DNA of 64,000 bases from Niastella vici (GTDB taxonomy: Bacteria; Bacteroidota; Bacteroidia; Chitinophagales; Chitinophagaceae): the NCBI RefSeq assembly GCF_002077945.1, contig NZ_LVYD01000061.1, forward strand, positions 50,663 through 114,662, in the 5' to 3' direction. Of the stretch, positions 9,433 through 18,658 are shown in pieces. The notes beneath the pieces were generated by a model. That model searched no databases. It was not told the origin of the DNA and saw only the letters and a program-made list of their open reading frames with translations. Position 1 is the stretch's first letter; each line of letters opens with the position of its first letter. The position numbers and the translations under genes are program-made.

Positions 9433-9463
9433 TTCCTTTTATTTTTTGGTTAAGACATATCTA

Positions 9464-11068
9464 TTACCAGCCGGCATTTTGCTTCAGGGTACCTGACGCT
9501 AAAGTAATTTGGTCGTTAGGTATTTGCTGAAACCCGCGGGTTGCTTTAATGTTTGCCTGCAATTTTGAAGCAGACGGTGGATTTGCAGTACCATCCTGGA
9601 ATAATGAAACAGTTGTATTGGCAGCAATTGTGGAAGCTGCCACATCAATACCCTGGCGCAATAAATCCCAATAGCGTAGACCTTCACCCGCAAATTCCAA
9701 CCTGCGTTCTGCTAAAATATCCGCTTTAGATACAGCAGTAGCAGGAGCAGCTGAAGGATCAGCTCTATGGTGTACCAGATTGTAATAACTTACAGCGTTG
9801 GGACTTCCCAATTCTGCAGCCATCAGCAAAACATCTGAATAGCGAATGGCGAAAAAATCCTGGTACTGTCCGGTTTGAAAATTGGAAACAATAGAAGTTC
9901 CGCTCTTGTCACACAGCATCGAATATTTTTTCATAAAATATCCTGTGTATTCGCGACAGTCACTTGATTTAGTGTAAGCAAGATTTTCGTCAGCTATAGA
10001 AGTGATGGTAGCAAAACGGCGTGTATCCGTTGATGCATAAAGGTTCCAAAATTTAGGATCAACAGTACATGCACCCCAGCCAGCCTGGTAAGGATAGATA
10101 CTCTGTGAACGTATTCCTTCCATTACCATCCACCTGTTTCCGGTAGCATCTGCAGACCAGTTATCTGTTGAAGAATACTTAATTGCAAATACCACTTCCG
10201 GATTGTCTTCACCTGCATAAGCAACACTTTTTGCTGTTGAAGGTGCCGGCCATAAAGTGTTGAAATCGCTTACCAATGAATGTCCGCTATGGGCAATTAC
10301 ATCTTCTACTGCTGCTAAAGCAGTAGCTGCTGTTTCCTTGGCAATAGTAGTTTTCCCATACAAACCAGCATAGTACAGATAGGCACGCGCCAATAAAGAT
10401 TCCGCAGCCCATTTGGTTATTCTTCCACTGGGTACACTTTTGTACGAAGCTGAAGGAAGACTATCCGAGGCCTCACGTAAGTCAGTCATGATTTGATTAA
10501 ACGTTTCATCAGGACTGGCTTGTGGCACATTGGCAAGGGTAGGTGTTATTACCAGGGGAACATTTTCGAACAACCGAACCAGATCTAAATAACAGTAAGC
10601 ACGAATGAATTTCGCTTCGGCAGCATATTTTGTTTTTAATGCAGTACTGTCGCCCCATGCCACCTTATCAATATTTTGCAACAATACATTACAGCGGTAA
10701 ATGGTTTGGTAATACGCTTTCCAGCCTCCAGAATGCACCGAAATATCAGAAGGAGAAACTGATTTATCAAATTCATCCATCATTGCCCATCCGTACCCGT
10801 CGAAAGTTCCCGTGCCGCCAAAACTGTTGTCAGAGAAAACTTCCAGCAAAGAAGGGATCGCATCATTGTTATAGATCTGATCGAGCCCATTGTAACAACC
10901 TGTCAGGGCAGTATATGCTTGAGAAGGCGTTTTATAATAGGACACAGTGGTCTGCTTGGCATCAGTCAATTCGGTTGTAACAAATTTTTTACACGAATTA
11001 AATGTTATTATTGCAACAACTGCAATAATGACAACTCTATATCTTTTCATGATTTTTCTTTTTCTCAA
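9464..11068 (-). CDS. SusD-family glycan-binding lipoprotein (first pair)
   Basis: SusD-like proteins form the extracellular lid of the SusC transporter and bind glycan. The sequence has a lipoprotein signal (VVAIITFNSCKKF), the N-terminal SusD segment (YKTPSQAYTALTGCYNG) and TPR-like helices (AEAKFIRAYCYLDLVRLFENVPL), then the C-terminal RagB/SusD core with ERRLEFAGEGLRYWDLLRQG, the hallmark of the family. The ORF begins at a TTG directly after the SusC stop; the ATG at 11050 (MKRYRV) is the better start and gives 528 residues. It follows the SusC gene without a real gap, as is usual for these pairs. Specificity cannot be read from the sequence. Confidence 0.95.
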   Translation of the reverse strand: MRKRKIMKRYRVVIIAVVAIITFNSCKKFVTTELTDAKQTTVSYYKTPSQAYTALTGCYNGLDQIYNNDAIPSLLEVFSDNSFGGTGTFDGYGWAMMDEFDKSVSPSDISVHSGGWKAYYQTIYRCNVLLQNIDKVAWGDSTALKTKYAAEAKFIRAYCYLDLVRLFENVPLVITPTLANVPQASPDETFNQIMTDLREASDSLPSASYKSVPSGRITKWAAESLLARAYLYYAGLYGKTTIAKETAATALAAVEDVIAHSGHSLVSDFNTLWPAPSTAKSVAYAGEDNPEVVFAIKYSSTDNWSADATGNRWMVMEGIRSQSIYPYQAGWGACTVDPKFWNLYASTDTRRFATITSIADENLAYTKSSDCREYTGYFMKKYSMLCDKSGTSIVSNFQTGQYQDFFAIRYSDVLLMAAELGSPNAVSYYNLVHHRADPSAAPATAVSKADILAERRLEFAGEGLRYWDLLRQGIDVAASTIAANTTVSLFQDGTANPPSASKLQANIKATRGFQQIPNDQITLASGTLKQNAGW

Positions 11069-14000
11069 TTAAAAATTAATATTCACACCTGCCATGTACA
11101 CTCTGGGGCGGGGATAAAATCCATTATCAACACCCTGGCCAAAAGAATGAGGATTATTAGCAGTGGCGCCGTTGCCGGTTCCATCCGGAGCGGAAGCACC
11201 AACCTCAGGATCCATACCACTGTATTTTGTAAAAGTGATCAGATTTTGTGCAGCTACGTATAAGCGGAACTGACTTAAATATTTCCATTTTATAAGTTTA
11301 GCCACGTCGTATCCGAGGGTAATGTTTGAAACTCTTAAATAGCTTCCATCATGAATATAGAGATCTGAAAATTCTACCCAGTTAGAACTGTTCTGCGTGA
11401 TGCGGGGCATTTTATTCGAAGTTCCCTCACCATGCCAACGGCTAAGAATATCAGTTGTATAGTTAGCCCATTGACCCGGACTACGGTAAGACTGAACAAT
11501 TTTATTACCTGCTACGCCATTGGTTGTAACAGAAAGATCAAAGTTTTTGTAGTTGGCTGAAAACCGGATACCAAAAATATGATGCGGATTGGGATCACCG
11601 ATATTGGTCTTATCTTTCGCATCAATTACTCCATCACCATTTAAATCTACCAATTTCAGGTCACCGGGTTGTGCATTCGGCTGAAGTAATCCGTTTTTAC
11701 CATTCCATGCCTGAACATCGGCGGTATTCTGAAAAATTCCTGCAGTTTTATAACCCCAGAAATAACCAATAGGATTTCCGGCAGCAGCACGGAAAAATTC
11801 AGGACCATTAACAAATAAACTGTTTGTACCGCCGTGAATGATGCCATCGGCAGTTGGAATATTGTTCACCACATTTTTATTGTAGGCATAAGAACCCGAA
11901 ACGGTATAGGTAAAATCGCGGCCAACATTTCCGTTATAAGCCAACTGAAGCTCTATTCCTTTATTGGTAACAAGTCCGCCATTGATGTATGGAGCATTGG
12001 GAACACCAGTAGTTGCCAACAAAGGCGCCTGAACCAACCAGTCTTTCGTGGATTTGTTGTACCAGTCAAGGCTCACGTCTAATTTATTATTCAGGAACCT
12101 TGCGTCAAAACCGATATTGGTTTGATGAGAACTTTCCCATCTGGTGTCTATAACACCAATTGTTTGAGGAAATGCCCCCTGAGTTAAAGTAGTATTATCA
12201 TTACCAAAATTGTACCGGGCATTAGATAAGGAAATTAAAGACAGGTAGTTAAAGGCATCAATACGATCATTACCATTAGTACCCCAGCCTGCTCTTAGTT
12301 TCAGGAAGTTCAACCAGGTATGGGTTGATGCCATGAAATCTTCATTGCTGGCTACCCAACCGGCAGAAAGCGATGGAAAATATCCCCATTGACGAAAACC
12401 GGGAGCAAACATGGTAGACATATCAGCACGGAAAACAGCAGTAGCTAAATATTTTTCTTTGAAACTGTAATTCACCCGGCCGAAGAATGAAGACAGGGCG
12501 TATACAGCATTGGCATTTCCGTTAAGCGATATGCTATTAGTGAGGGTTTGCCTGTTGGCTGCGGAAGTATCTGCACTCATTGTATAACCGGTTACCATGG
12601 AATTAGTCAGATAGCCACGATCAAAAGAACTGAACAGCGTAGCTCCTGTATTACTTCCGTTTATCCATGTTCCCTGAGCTTTTCTGATTGAAGTACCGGC
12701 CAACACATCAAAACTGTGCTCTTTAACCTTGAAAAGATAGTTGATCGTATTATCAAAGTTCCAGGTGTATCCCTGAGATCCGCCCTGGCTAATGTTTTCA
12801 TAAAGGTTATAAGCATATATCGACAACTTATCATATGCAGGCCTGTAGCTATGATTTGCCGATGAAGAATAATCCAAACCGAAGGTTGACCTTATTCTTA
12901 AGTTTTTGATGGGCTCAAGCTCTGCATAAACGTTTCCCAGCACTCTTTGCGTTTTGGTAGCATTCTGATTATTGTATTTCATCAACGCATACGGGTTGGC
13001 TTCGGTGTTATTCCAACTTCCGCCATTATATATAGTTGAATTGAGACTGCTCAGGTAATTGCCTTTTGCATCGTACATCGCCAATAAGGGGCTTGTACCT
13101 ATGGCGCCGGCCAACACGTTACCCGAATACAATCCGCCGTCGGCTACTCCTTTTTGATCGATCATAGAAAAAGTGAGATTTTCACCTACTTTCAATGCGC
13201 CGCCGTACATTTTACGTTCAGAGTTTGCTTTAAAGTTGATACGTTTATAATCTGACAGGTTTGCACCGCCAATGATGCCACCCTGTTCAGTATATGACCC
13301 GCCCAACGAATAAGATGATACGTCAGATCCGCCATTAGCTGATACATTGATATTCTGGATCGGCACATTGGAAGAAAACAGCTGGTGCAACCAGTCGGTT
13401 CCGTGAGCCTGCAAAATGCTGCTCCCTTTGGCTAAATCGTCAATTTGAGCCTGCGTGAAGAGCGGTGCTTTACCACTATTAATGGCTGCTTCATTTTGTA
13501 TGGTAGCATATTGTTCAGCATTCAGCAAAGGCAGTTTACGGGCAATGTTTTGAACACCGTAATAAGCATCAATTGAAATTTGCCCGTCTTTTTTACCTGA
13601 TTTTCCATTGCGGGTAGTAATTAATACAACACCGTTTGCACCATTAACACCATAGATGGCACACGATGCAGCATCTTTCAGGATATCGACCGAAGCAATA
13701 TCTGAATTGTTTAAGTAGGTAATGTCGCCGGTGAGAACCCCGTCCACAACATACAGTGGATTTGGATTCCCGATAGTTCCGGCGCCGCGGATAAGTACTT
13801 TAAAACCGCCGCCGGGTTGCCCTGAAGTAGAGGTTATGTTAACACCGGCTGCCTGCCCCTGCAATGCCTGTAAAGCATTTGTTGTGTTTAATTTGGCAAG
13901 GTCTTCCCCTTTTACCTGGGAAGTAGCGCCTGTAACTAATTTTTTCTTTTGGGTACCGTAACCGATCACAATTACATTTTCCAGTGAATTGTCGGCTTCC

Positions 14001-14308
14001 TGCAAAAGAATTCTTATTTCTCCGGAACCCACGTTTACTTCCTGGGTGGTAAAACTAATGGAAGACACCACCAGTACTTCGCCGGCATCTGCATTGATAG
14101 CAAACTTTCCGTTCATGTCTGAAACGGCGGAGCGGCTCGTTTTTTTCACCGTAATGGTAGCGCCCACAATGGGCTCACCTGAACGTTTAGATAACACTGT
14201 ACCGGTAACCTTTGCTGTTTGCGCAAAAGCACTTGTGCCCGAGAGGAATACCGATAATATTCCCCATAGCAGTAATGATCGCAAGCGAATCGTTTTGGTT
14301 GATTTCAT
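11069..14308 (-). CDS. SusC-family TonB-dependent outer-membrane transporter (first pair)
   Basis: The 1079-residue protein imports oligosaccharides across the outer membrane using TonB energy. It has a signal peptide (to about residue 30, SGTSAFAQ), a carboxypeptidase-regulatory-like domain (about 32-112, VTGTVLSKRSGEPIVGATI), a TonB-box-like stretch (ENVIVIGYGTQKKK), a plug domain with DVLKDAASCAIYGVNGANGVVLITT (about 205-235) and a 22-strand type beta-barrel ending in an aromatic residue (NINF). The regulatory-like domain and length are typical of SusC. It lies 25 bp after GH31 and directly before its SusD partner, linking this pair to alpha-xylosidase activity. Confidence 0.96.
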   Translation of the reverse strand: MKSTKTIRLRSLLLWGILSVFLSGTSAFAQTAKVTGTVLSKRSGEPIVGATITVKKTSRSAVSDMNGKFAINADAGEVLVVSSISFTTQEVNVGSGEIRILLQEADNSLENVIVIGYGTQKKKLVTGATSQVKGEDLAKLNTTNALQALQGQAAGVNITSTSGQPGGGFKVLIRGAGTIGNPNPLYVVDGVLTGDITYLNNSDIASVDILKDAASCAIYGVNGANGVVLITTRNGKSGKKDGQISIDAYYGVQNIARKLPLLNAEQYATIQNEAAINSGKAPLFTQAQIDDLAKGSSILQAHGTDWLHQLFSSNVPIQNINVSANGGSDVSSYSLGGSYTEQGGIIGGANLSDYKRINFKANSERKMYGGALKVGENLTFSMIDQKGVADGGLYSGNVLAGAIGTSPLLAMYDAKGNYLSSLNSTIYNGGSWNNTEANPYALMKYNNQNATKTQRVLGNVYAELEPIKNLRIRSTFGLDYSSSANHSYRPAYDKLSIYAYNLYENISQGGSQGYTWNFDNTINYLFKVKEHSFDVLAGTSIRKAQGTWINGSNTGATLFSSFDRGYLTNSMVTGYTMSADTSAANRQTLTNSISLNGNANAVYALSSFFGRVNYSFKEKYLATAVFRADMSTMFAPGFRQWGYFPSLSAGWVASNEDFMASTHTWLNFLKLRAGWGTNGNDRIDAFNYLSLISLSNARYNFGNDNTTLTQGAFPQTIGVIDTRWESSHQTNIGFDARFLNNKLDVSLDWYNKSTKDWLVQAPLLATTGVPNAPYINGGLVTNKGIELQLAYNGNVGRDFTYTVSGSYAYNKNVVNNIPTADGIIHGGTNSLFVNGPEFFRAAAGNPIGYFWGYKTAGIFQNTADVQAWNGKNGLLQPNAQPGDLKLVDLNGDGVIDAKDKTNIGDPNPHHIFGIRFSANYKNFDLSVTTNGVAGNKIVQSYRSPGQWANYTTDILSRWHGEGTSNKMPRITQNSSNWVEFSDLYIHDGSYLRVSNITLGYDVAKLIKWKYLSQFRLYVAAQNLITFTKYSGMDPEVGASAPDGTGNGATANNPHSFGQGVDNGFYPRPRVYMAGVNINF

Positions 14309-14333
14309 ATGTATATATTTAACGTGACTTTGA

Positions 14334-17204
14334 CTAGATTTTTATTGTTAGTTTCTTCCCTTCATACATTATTTCCTTATCGCATTTGGCATCAAATTCC
14401 AAATGCTTTGCTTCATTAGGTGTTATCACATTGATGCGAAACGTTCTTTTTGGCAGCATTCCATTAAAAGTGCCTTTACGGTCGCCTATTGTAATAGTTT
14501 TTGCGGCTTCATTATACTTTACCGGAATGATGGTGAATGCACCTTTCTCATAATTATAGTTGGCGCCTTCATCTTCATACAAATTGAAAGAAGCATCTGC
14601 GCCGGTGTATACATTCAATGTTATGGTATCAGCCGGTTTTTCTGAGGTATACTGCAACCCGGGTCCAAAAGGAATGATGGAACCTGCTTTTACAAACACA
14701 GGCATGCGTTCGTATGAAGCTTCCGCATTTATTTTTTGGCCGCCGGTATACCATTTGCCCGAATACAGATCGTACCAGCCTGCGCATTTTGGCAAATACA
14801 GTTCACGGTTGCGTTGTTTGTATTGGTAAACAGGATTTACAAGCAACGAAGGCCCGAACAGGTACTGATCACCGATGTTCAAAACCGCCGTGTCTTTTGC
14901 AAAATCCATTACCAGCCCGCGCATGATCGTGTAATTCTCGTGATAAGCGGCGCCTGCCAATGAATAGATATAAGGCATCAGGCGATATCGCAATTTATCG
15001 TAGTATAGGAAACTTTTGTAAGCGGCATGATCATCAGGAGCTATGTTAAAGATCTCGCGGTAGGGAAACTGCCCATGCGAACGGAATAAAGGAACAAATG
15101 CGCCAAACTGGTACCAGCGTGCATTCAGCTCCCGCCATTCTTCCAGGCTTTCTGCGTTGGGTTTTTCAAATTTTTCCGGCACCACAAAACCGCCAATGTC
15201 CATCGTCCAGTAAGGAAGTCCCGACATAGAAAAATTAACGCCGGCGGCAATTTGATTTTTCATATCCTGCCATGTACTCCCAATGTCGCCGCTCCATATC
15301 GATGCAGCATAACGTTGGGAACCTGCAAAACCCGAACGGGTGAGTAAGAACACCCGCTTGTTGGGGTCTACCGACCGCTGTCCTTCATAAAATCCTTTTG
15401 CATTCTGTAAGGGATACGCATTGAGGTATTCTGCTGAAGGACCTAATGCAGTAGGCGACATTTGCGCTTTCCTTTTTTCGGGACTTACATTAGAAAGAAT
15501 ATCGGGTTCGCTGGCGTCTACCCACCAGGCATCGATGCCTTTGCTGTAAATTTTATTGCTGATCAAATTCCAGAATCCTTTCCTGGCTTCGGGGTTGAAC
15601 GCGTCGTAAAAAGAGGAAATATATCCCTGTCCTATCCAATCTCTTTGCCGGTCGGCTATGTTCCTTTTATAGAGCCACCCCTTTTTGTTGAATTCATTGT
15701 AGGTTGAGATGCCTTCGTAAAATTTCGGCCATACCGAGATCATGATCTGCGTGTTGTACTTTTTATGCAGCACATCGATCATACTATCGGGAGCAGGAAA
15801 ACGTTTTTCATCAAAATCCTGGCTGCCCCATTCGGCTTCGCGCCAGTAGCTCCAGTCCAATACAATATTATCTATCGGGATTTGTCTTTTACGGAATTCA
15901 TCAATGGTGGTGAGTATTTCATTCTGTGTTTTATACCGCTCGCGGCTTTGCCAGAAACCCAATGCCCATTTTGGAACGATGGGCGCCTTGCCGGTAAGAT
16001 CACGATATCCGGAGATCACTTCATCCATGTTGTTGCCATAGATAAAATAATAGTCAATTTGCTGACCTGCTTCGGAAGAAAAACTGAAACTGTTTTGCTC
16101 CGTTGCGCTCAATGGTTCCTGCCATTTCAACGAACAATAGGATTCGCCGCCTTCAGGGGTCCATTCAATTTTGACAGGTATTTTTTCTCCCTTTTTAAAA
16201 TTGCAGGAAAGCAAAGCAGGCGCAGGGTTCCATGCTTTTCGCCAGTGGTCCAGAACAAGGTTTCCACCGAGCCAAACTTTCAGCGAGCCGCCAAATGTAA
16301 ACCGGAATTGATGAAGGCCCGAGAGATTACTGGCCAGGCTGCCTTCCCAGGTTACGAGGCCGGTTGCAGGTGTAAATATAGCAGGAAGGTTGATCTTTGA
16401 ATCACCTAAAAACGGCATATCGATGCTCGTCTCGGCTCTTTCGGTAATTACTTCCTGTGGTTGCAGTTTGTTGTTGGCATAGGAGGCCGTAAGCCATCCG
16501 GCCTCTCCTTTTTTTGAATAAAGCTGTAAAGCAGCAAGCTGGTGAAGCGGCCTGGTATCGCCAGCCGTTGTAAGTGAATAATTATCCCAAAGGATGCCGT
16601 AATTTTTGGGTGACACTAAAAAAGGAATGGCCACTTCGGTATTGTTTTGAAAAAAACTAACCTGCTGACCTCTATAATTATATATTCCGTCCTGGTGCTG
16701 GCCTAATCCATACCATGCATCATCTGCGGTTGTTTGAAATGATTGAGTAAGATTGTAGTATCTTTTTCCGTCAAATACCACAGGCCCGAAATGCCGGCCC
16801 AATGGCTGTTTTTCAGCCAGTATTTTTTCACCTTTCGAGTCCCGGAAAGAAACGGCGCCTGTTTTCAGGTCAACAACAGCAGTCAACTTTTTTGTTTTTA
16901 CTGTTATGCTTTCTTTAGTGGGAATCACGTTCCAGAAAACGTCGGGCCTTTTTGTATAAACGGTGATTAAACTTTCAGTTGGGGTGATCTCTTTTTCCGG
17001 AGCTGCAATCACTCTTATAATATTGTCTGTGATCACCTCCAGCTTAACGGCGTTGGATGTACCGGTAACAAGCGGATCGGTATAAATTATTACGCCATTG
17101 GGCGTTGTTTTGTAAGCAGGGGGAGTTGCTGCCAATAATGTATTAATGATAACAACATTGAATAAGCCAAACAGCAGTGTTCGTAATTTCATATAAACAA
17201 TCAA
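14334..17204 (-). CDS. GH31 alpha-xylosidase with PA14 insert
   Basis: GH31 alpha-xylosidases remove xylose from the non-reducing end of xyloglucan oligosaccharides. The 956-residue protein has a signal peptide (LFGLFNVVIINTLLAA), an N-terminal galactose-mutarotase-like sandwich and a (beta/alpha)8 barrel with nucleophile motif DAWWVDASEPDIL (Asp near 561) and acid/base motif SIWSGDIGSTW (Asp near 639). Between about residues 260 and 370 lies a PA14-like domain (WEGSLASNLSGLHQFRF, GSLKVWLGGNLVLDHW). Xyloglucan-specific GH31 enzymes of Cellvibrio and Bacteroides carry this same insert, where it reaches toward the active site and favours long oligosaccharides. The start may be 17204 or the ATG at 17192 (MKLRTL). 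It leads the operon with SusC/SusD and follows a shared PUL operator. Confidence 0.92.
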   Translation of the reverse strand: MIVYMKLRTLLFGLFNVVIINTLLAATPPAYKTTPNGVIIYTDPLVTGTSNAVKLEVITDNIIRVIAAPEKEITPTESLITVYTKRPDVFWNVIPTKESITVKTKKLTAVVDLKTGAVSFRDSKGEKILAEKQPLGRHFGPVVFDGKRYYNLTQSFQTTADDAWYGLGQHQDGIYNYRGQQVSFFQNNTEVAIPFLVSPKNYGILWDNYSLTTAGDTRPLHQLAALQLYSKKGEAGWLTASYANNKLQPQEVITERAETSIDMPFLGDSKINLPAIFTPATGLVTWEGSLASNLSGLHQFRFTFGGSLKVWLGGNLVLDHWRKAWNPAPALLSCNFKKGEKIPVKIEWTPEGGESYCSLKWQEPLSATEQNSFSFSSEAGQQIDYYFIYGNNMDEVISGYRDLTGKAPIVPKWALGFWQSRERYKTQNEILTTIDEFRKRQIPIDNIVLDWSYWREAEWGSQDFDEKRFPAPDSMIDVLHKKYNTQIMISVWPKFYEGISTYNEFNKKGWLYKRNIADRQRDWIGQGYISSFYDAFNPEARKGFWNLISNKIYSKGIDAWWVDASEPDILSNVSPEKRKAQMSPTALGPSAEYLNAYPLQNAKGFYEGQRSVDPNKRVFLLTRSGFAGSQRYAASIWSGDIGSTWQDMKNQIAAGVNFSMSGLPYWTMDIGGFVVPEKFEKPNAESLEEWRELNARWYQFGAFVPLFRSHGQFPYREIFNIAPDDHAAYKSFLYYDKLRYRLMPYIYSLAGAAYHENYTIMRGLVMDFAKDTAVLNIGDQYLFGPSLLVNPVYQYKQRNRELYLPKCAGWYDLYSGKWYTGGQKINAEASYERMPVFVKAGSIIPFGPGLQYTSEKPADTITLNVYTGADASFNLYEDEGANYNYEKGAFTIIPVKYNEAAKTITIGDRKGTFNGMLPKRTFRINVITPNEAKHLEFDAKCDKEIMYEGKKLTIKI

Positions 17205-17220
17205 TCGTTAAACGGATAGT

Positions 17221-17289
17221 GTAAAGCTATCGTCGTGCGGTGTAAAACAAGGGTCCAAAATGTTACAGATTATGGTATGATTTGTTACA
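17221..17289 (-). promoter_or_regulatory. PUL operator-promoter module, GH31-SusCD unit
   Basis: Repeats AAATGTTACA (17258-17267) and ATTTGTTACA (17280-17289) are 22 bp apart in plus-strand reading, with TATGGTATG between. Exactly 28 bp separate them from the -7-like box TAGCTTTAC on the minus strand (17221-17229). The box lies only 17 bp before the 17204 start codon, so the leader would be very short, or the ATG at 17192 is used. Confidence 0.7.
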
Positions 17290-17317
17290 GATGCATGATT
17301 TTCAAGGGCAAAAAGAA

Positions 17318-17360
17318 GCCCACAACATGGTCACTTCAAAAAAGTGATCGCGTTGCGGGC
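17318..17360 (-). terminator. Rho-independent terminator of the GH43-GH39-acyltransferase operon
   Basis: Long hairpin: outer arms GCCC-CAAC / GTTG-GGGC and inner arms GTCACTT / AAGTGAT around an A-rich loop. On the minus strand it is followed by TTCTTTTTG. It lies about 85 nt after the acyltransferase stop. Confidence 0.75.
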
Positions 17361-17443
17361 GTAACTGAAAGGGCATAATCAGCCCCCGGATGTTTCATAA
17401 ATAGCTACAAATGTCTTACTTAAGGCAACATTCTTATGACATT

Positions 17444-18619
17444 TTAGTCCCTCGAAGGAATGAATGTAAATTGCCTTTTCAACTGTAGAAATGGCTTTTC
17501 AAAAAATCTATAAGACAATAGTGAGATAATTACTGTGGCCGCGAAAGCGATTATGAAGCCAACCTCGTTACGCCAGTCAAACAAACCAATCATTTTACTA
17601 AAAGACGCCAGTTCATCCTTAAATATTTCATAAACGAACCAAAACATGGTGATGTGAAACACATACATTCCATAAGATATACGCCCCAGATACACTAACG
17701 CAGGTGGCAGATATGCTGACGGTGTTCCATACAGGGAAAGAAAAAACAGTAGAACTCCGGCAAGTATCAGCAACCAGCCGCAAACAGCTTGTGGAATCGT
17801 TGAAAGGTGTGGGGCATCGGCATGAATTTCACAAACAATGGAGGCTAATAACCAACATACCAATCCGGTTGTAAATAGTACCATCCTGGAGGCTATGTGC
17901 CATTTTGGTTGCCACCCTTTTAAATAAACAGAGAGGAGAATTCCTGCAGCAAAAAATTGAAAATGTACAAAACTATTTGTCCACTGGCCACTAAATCCTT
18001 TTGTGGGGTTTTGAGCATAGTAAAAAACAGCTGCGTATGCCAGCAGAAGGGCAAGAAATGAAAAAATCTTCAGCCCTCTTTTGCCGGCATAAAACACCAC
18101 TAACGGAAGTAAAATATATAATTGTTCTTCAACAGAAATACTCCAAAGCGGATTAATAGGATAAGACGGAAGCCAGTCATTAAAAGTAATATACCAGTTT
18201 CCGGAAAACAAAGTGAATGCAAGTTGTGTTCCGGGTGAAATATAACCGAATTTGTGTGAAAAGTGCGTAACCAATACCATTCCAAAAAAGAAGGTAAAAT
18301 ACAATGGCCAAATACGAAGGATGCGTCTTATGTAAAAAGCCCTGATACTGATCTTTCCAAACTGGTCCTGTTCTTTGGTGAGTAATTCTGTTATTAAAAA
18401 GGCGCTAAGAAAAAAGAAGAGCGGTACGCCAAAAACGCCCACCAAACTAATATGGTATCCCCAGTAATATTTTCCCGAATCAATTGGTGCAAGGTCCATC
18501 CGGTGCGTAAAGAACACAAACAGAAATGCACAAAGGCGAAGCAGGTCTAACTCAGGTTTGTAATATCTTATTGGTGTCATTTTTACCGTTATGAAATTCT
18601 TATAAAATGCAGATGGCAA
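17444..18619 (-). CDS. Membrane acyltransferase, acyltransferase-3 family (O-acetylation type)
   Basis: This 391-residue polytopic protein has about ten hydrophobic segments and the acyltransferase-3 N-terminal signature: RYYKPELDLLRLCAFLFVFFTHR, in which the membrane-embedded histidine is conserved in the family. SISVEEQLYILLPLVVFY matches the second family hallmark (sxEeqFY/L). These enzymes move acyl groups, usually acetyl, onto exported sugars at the inner membrane. The ATG at 18580 (MTPIRYYKPELD) is a more natural start than 18619. It is the third gene after GH43 and GH39, 40 bp behind GH39, and ends at a terminator, so it is part of the PUL transcription unit. Its role in glycan breakdown is unclear; transferring acetyl groups released from the substrate is one guess. 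Confidence 0.85.
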   Translation of the reverse strand: MPSAFYKNFITVKMTPIRYYKPELDLLRLCAFLFVFFTHRMDLAPIDSGKYYWGYHISLVGVFGVPLFFFLSAFLITELLTKEQDQFGKISIRAFYIRRILRIWPLYFTFFFGMVLVTHFSHKFGYISPGTQLAFTLFSGNWYITFNDWLPSYPINPLWSISVEEQLYILLPLVVFYAGKRGLKIFSFLALLLAYAAVFYYAQNPTKGFSGQWTNSFVHFQFFAAGILLSVYLKGWQPKWHIASRMVLFTTGLVCWLLASIVCEIHADAPHLSTIPQAVCGWLLILAGVLLFFLSLYGTPSAYLPPALVYLGRISYGMYVFHITMFWFVYEIFKDELASFSKMIGLFDWRNEVGFIIAFAATVIISLLSYRFFEKPFLQLKRQFTFIPSRD

Positions 18620-18658
18620 TTACTGCCTACCTTCCACATCCTGTTGCTAAGCAGAAAT

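Noticed and set aside
6382..17204. Starch-utilization (Sus) locus because of GH97, GH31 and SusCD
   Set aside because: GH97 has the retaining Asp, GH31 has the PA14 insert of xyloglucan alpha-xylosidases, no GH13 is present, and the same operator links these units to BACON-GH5.
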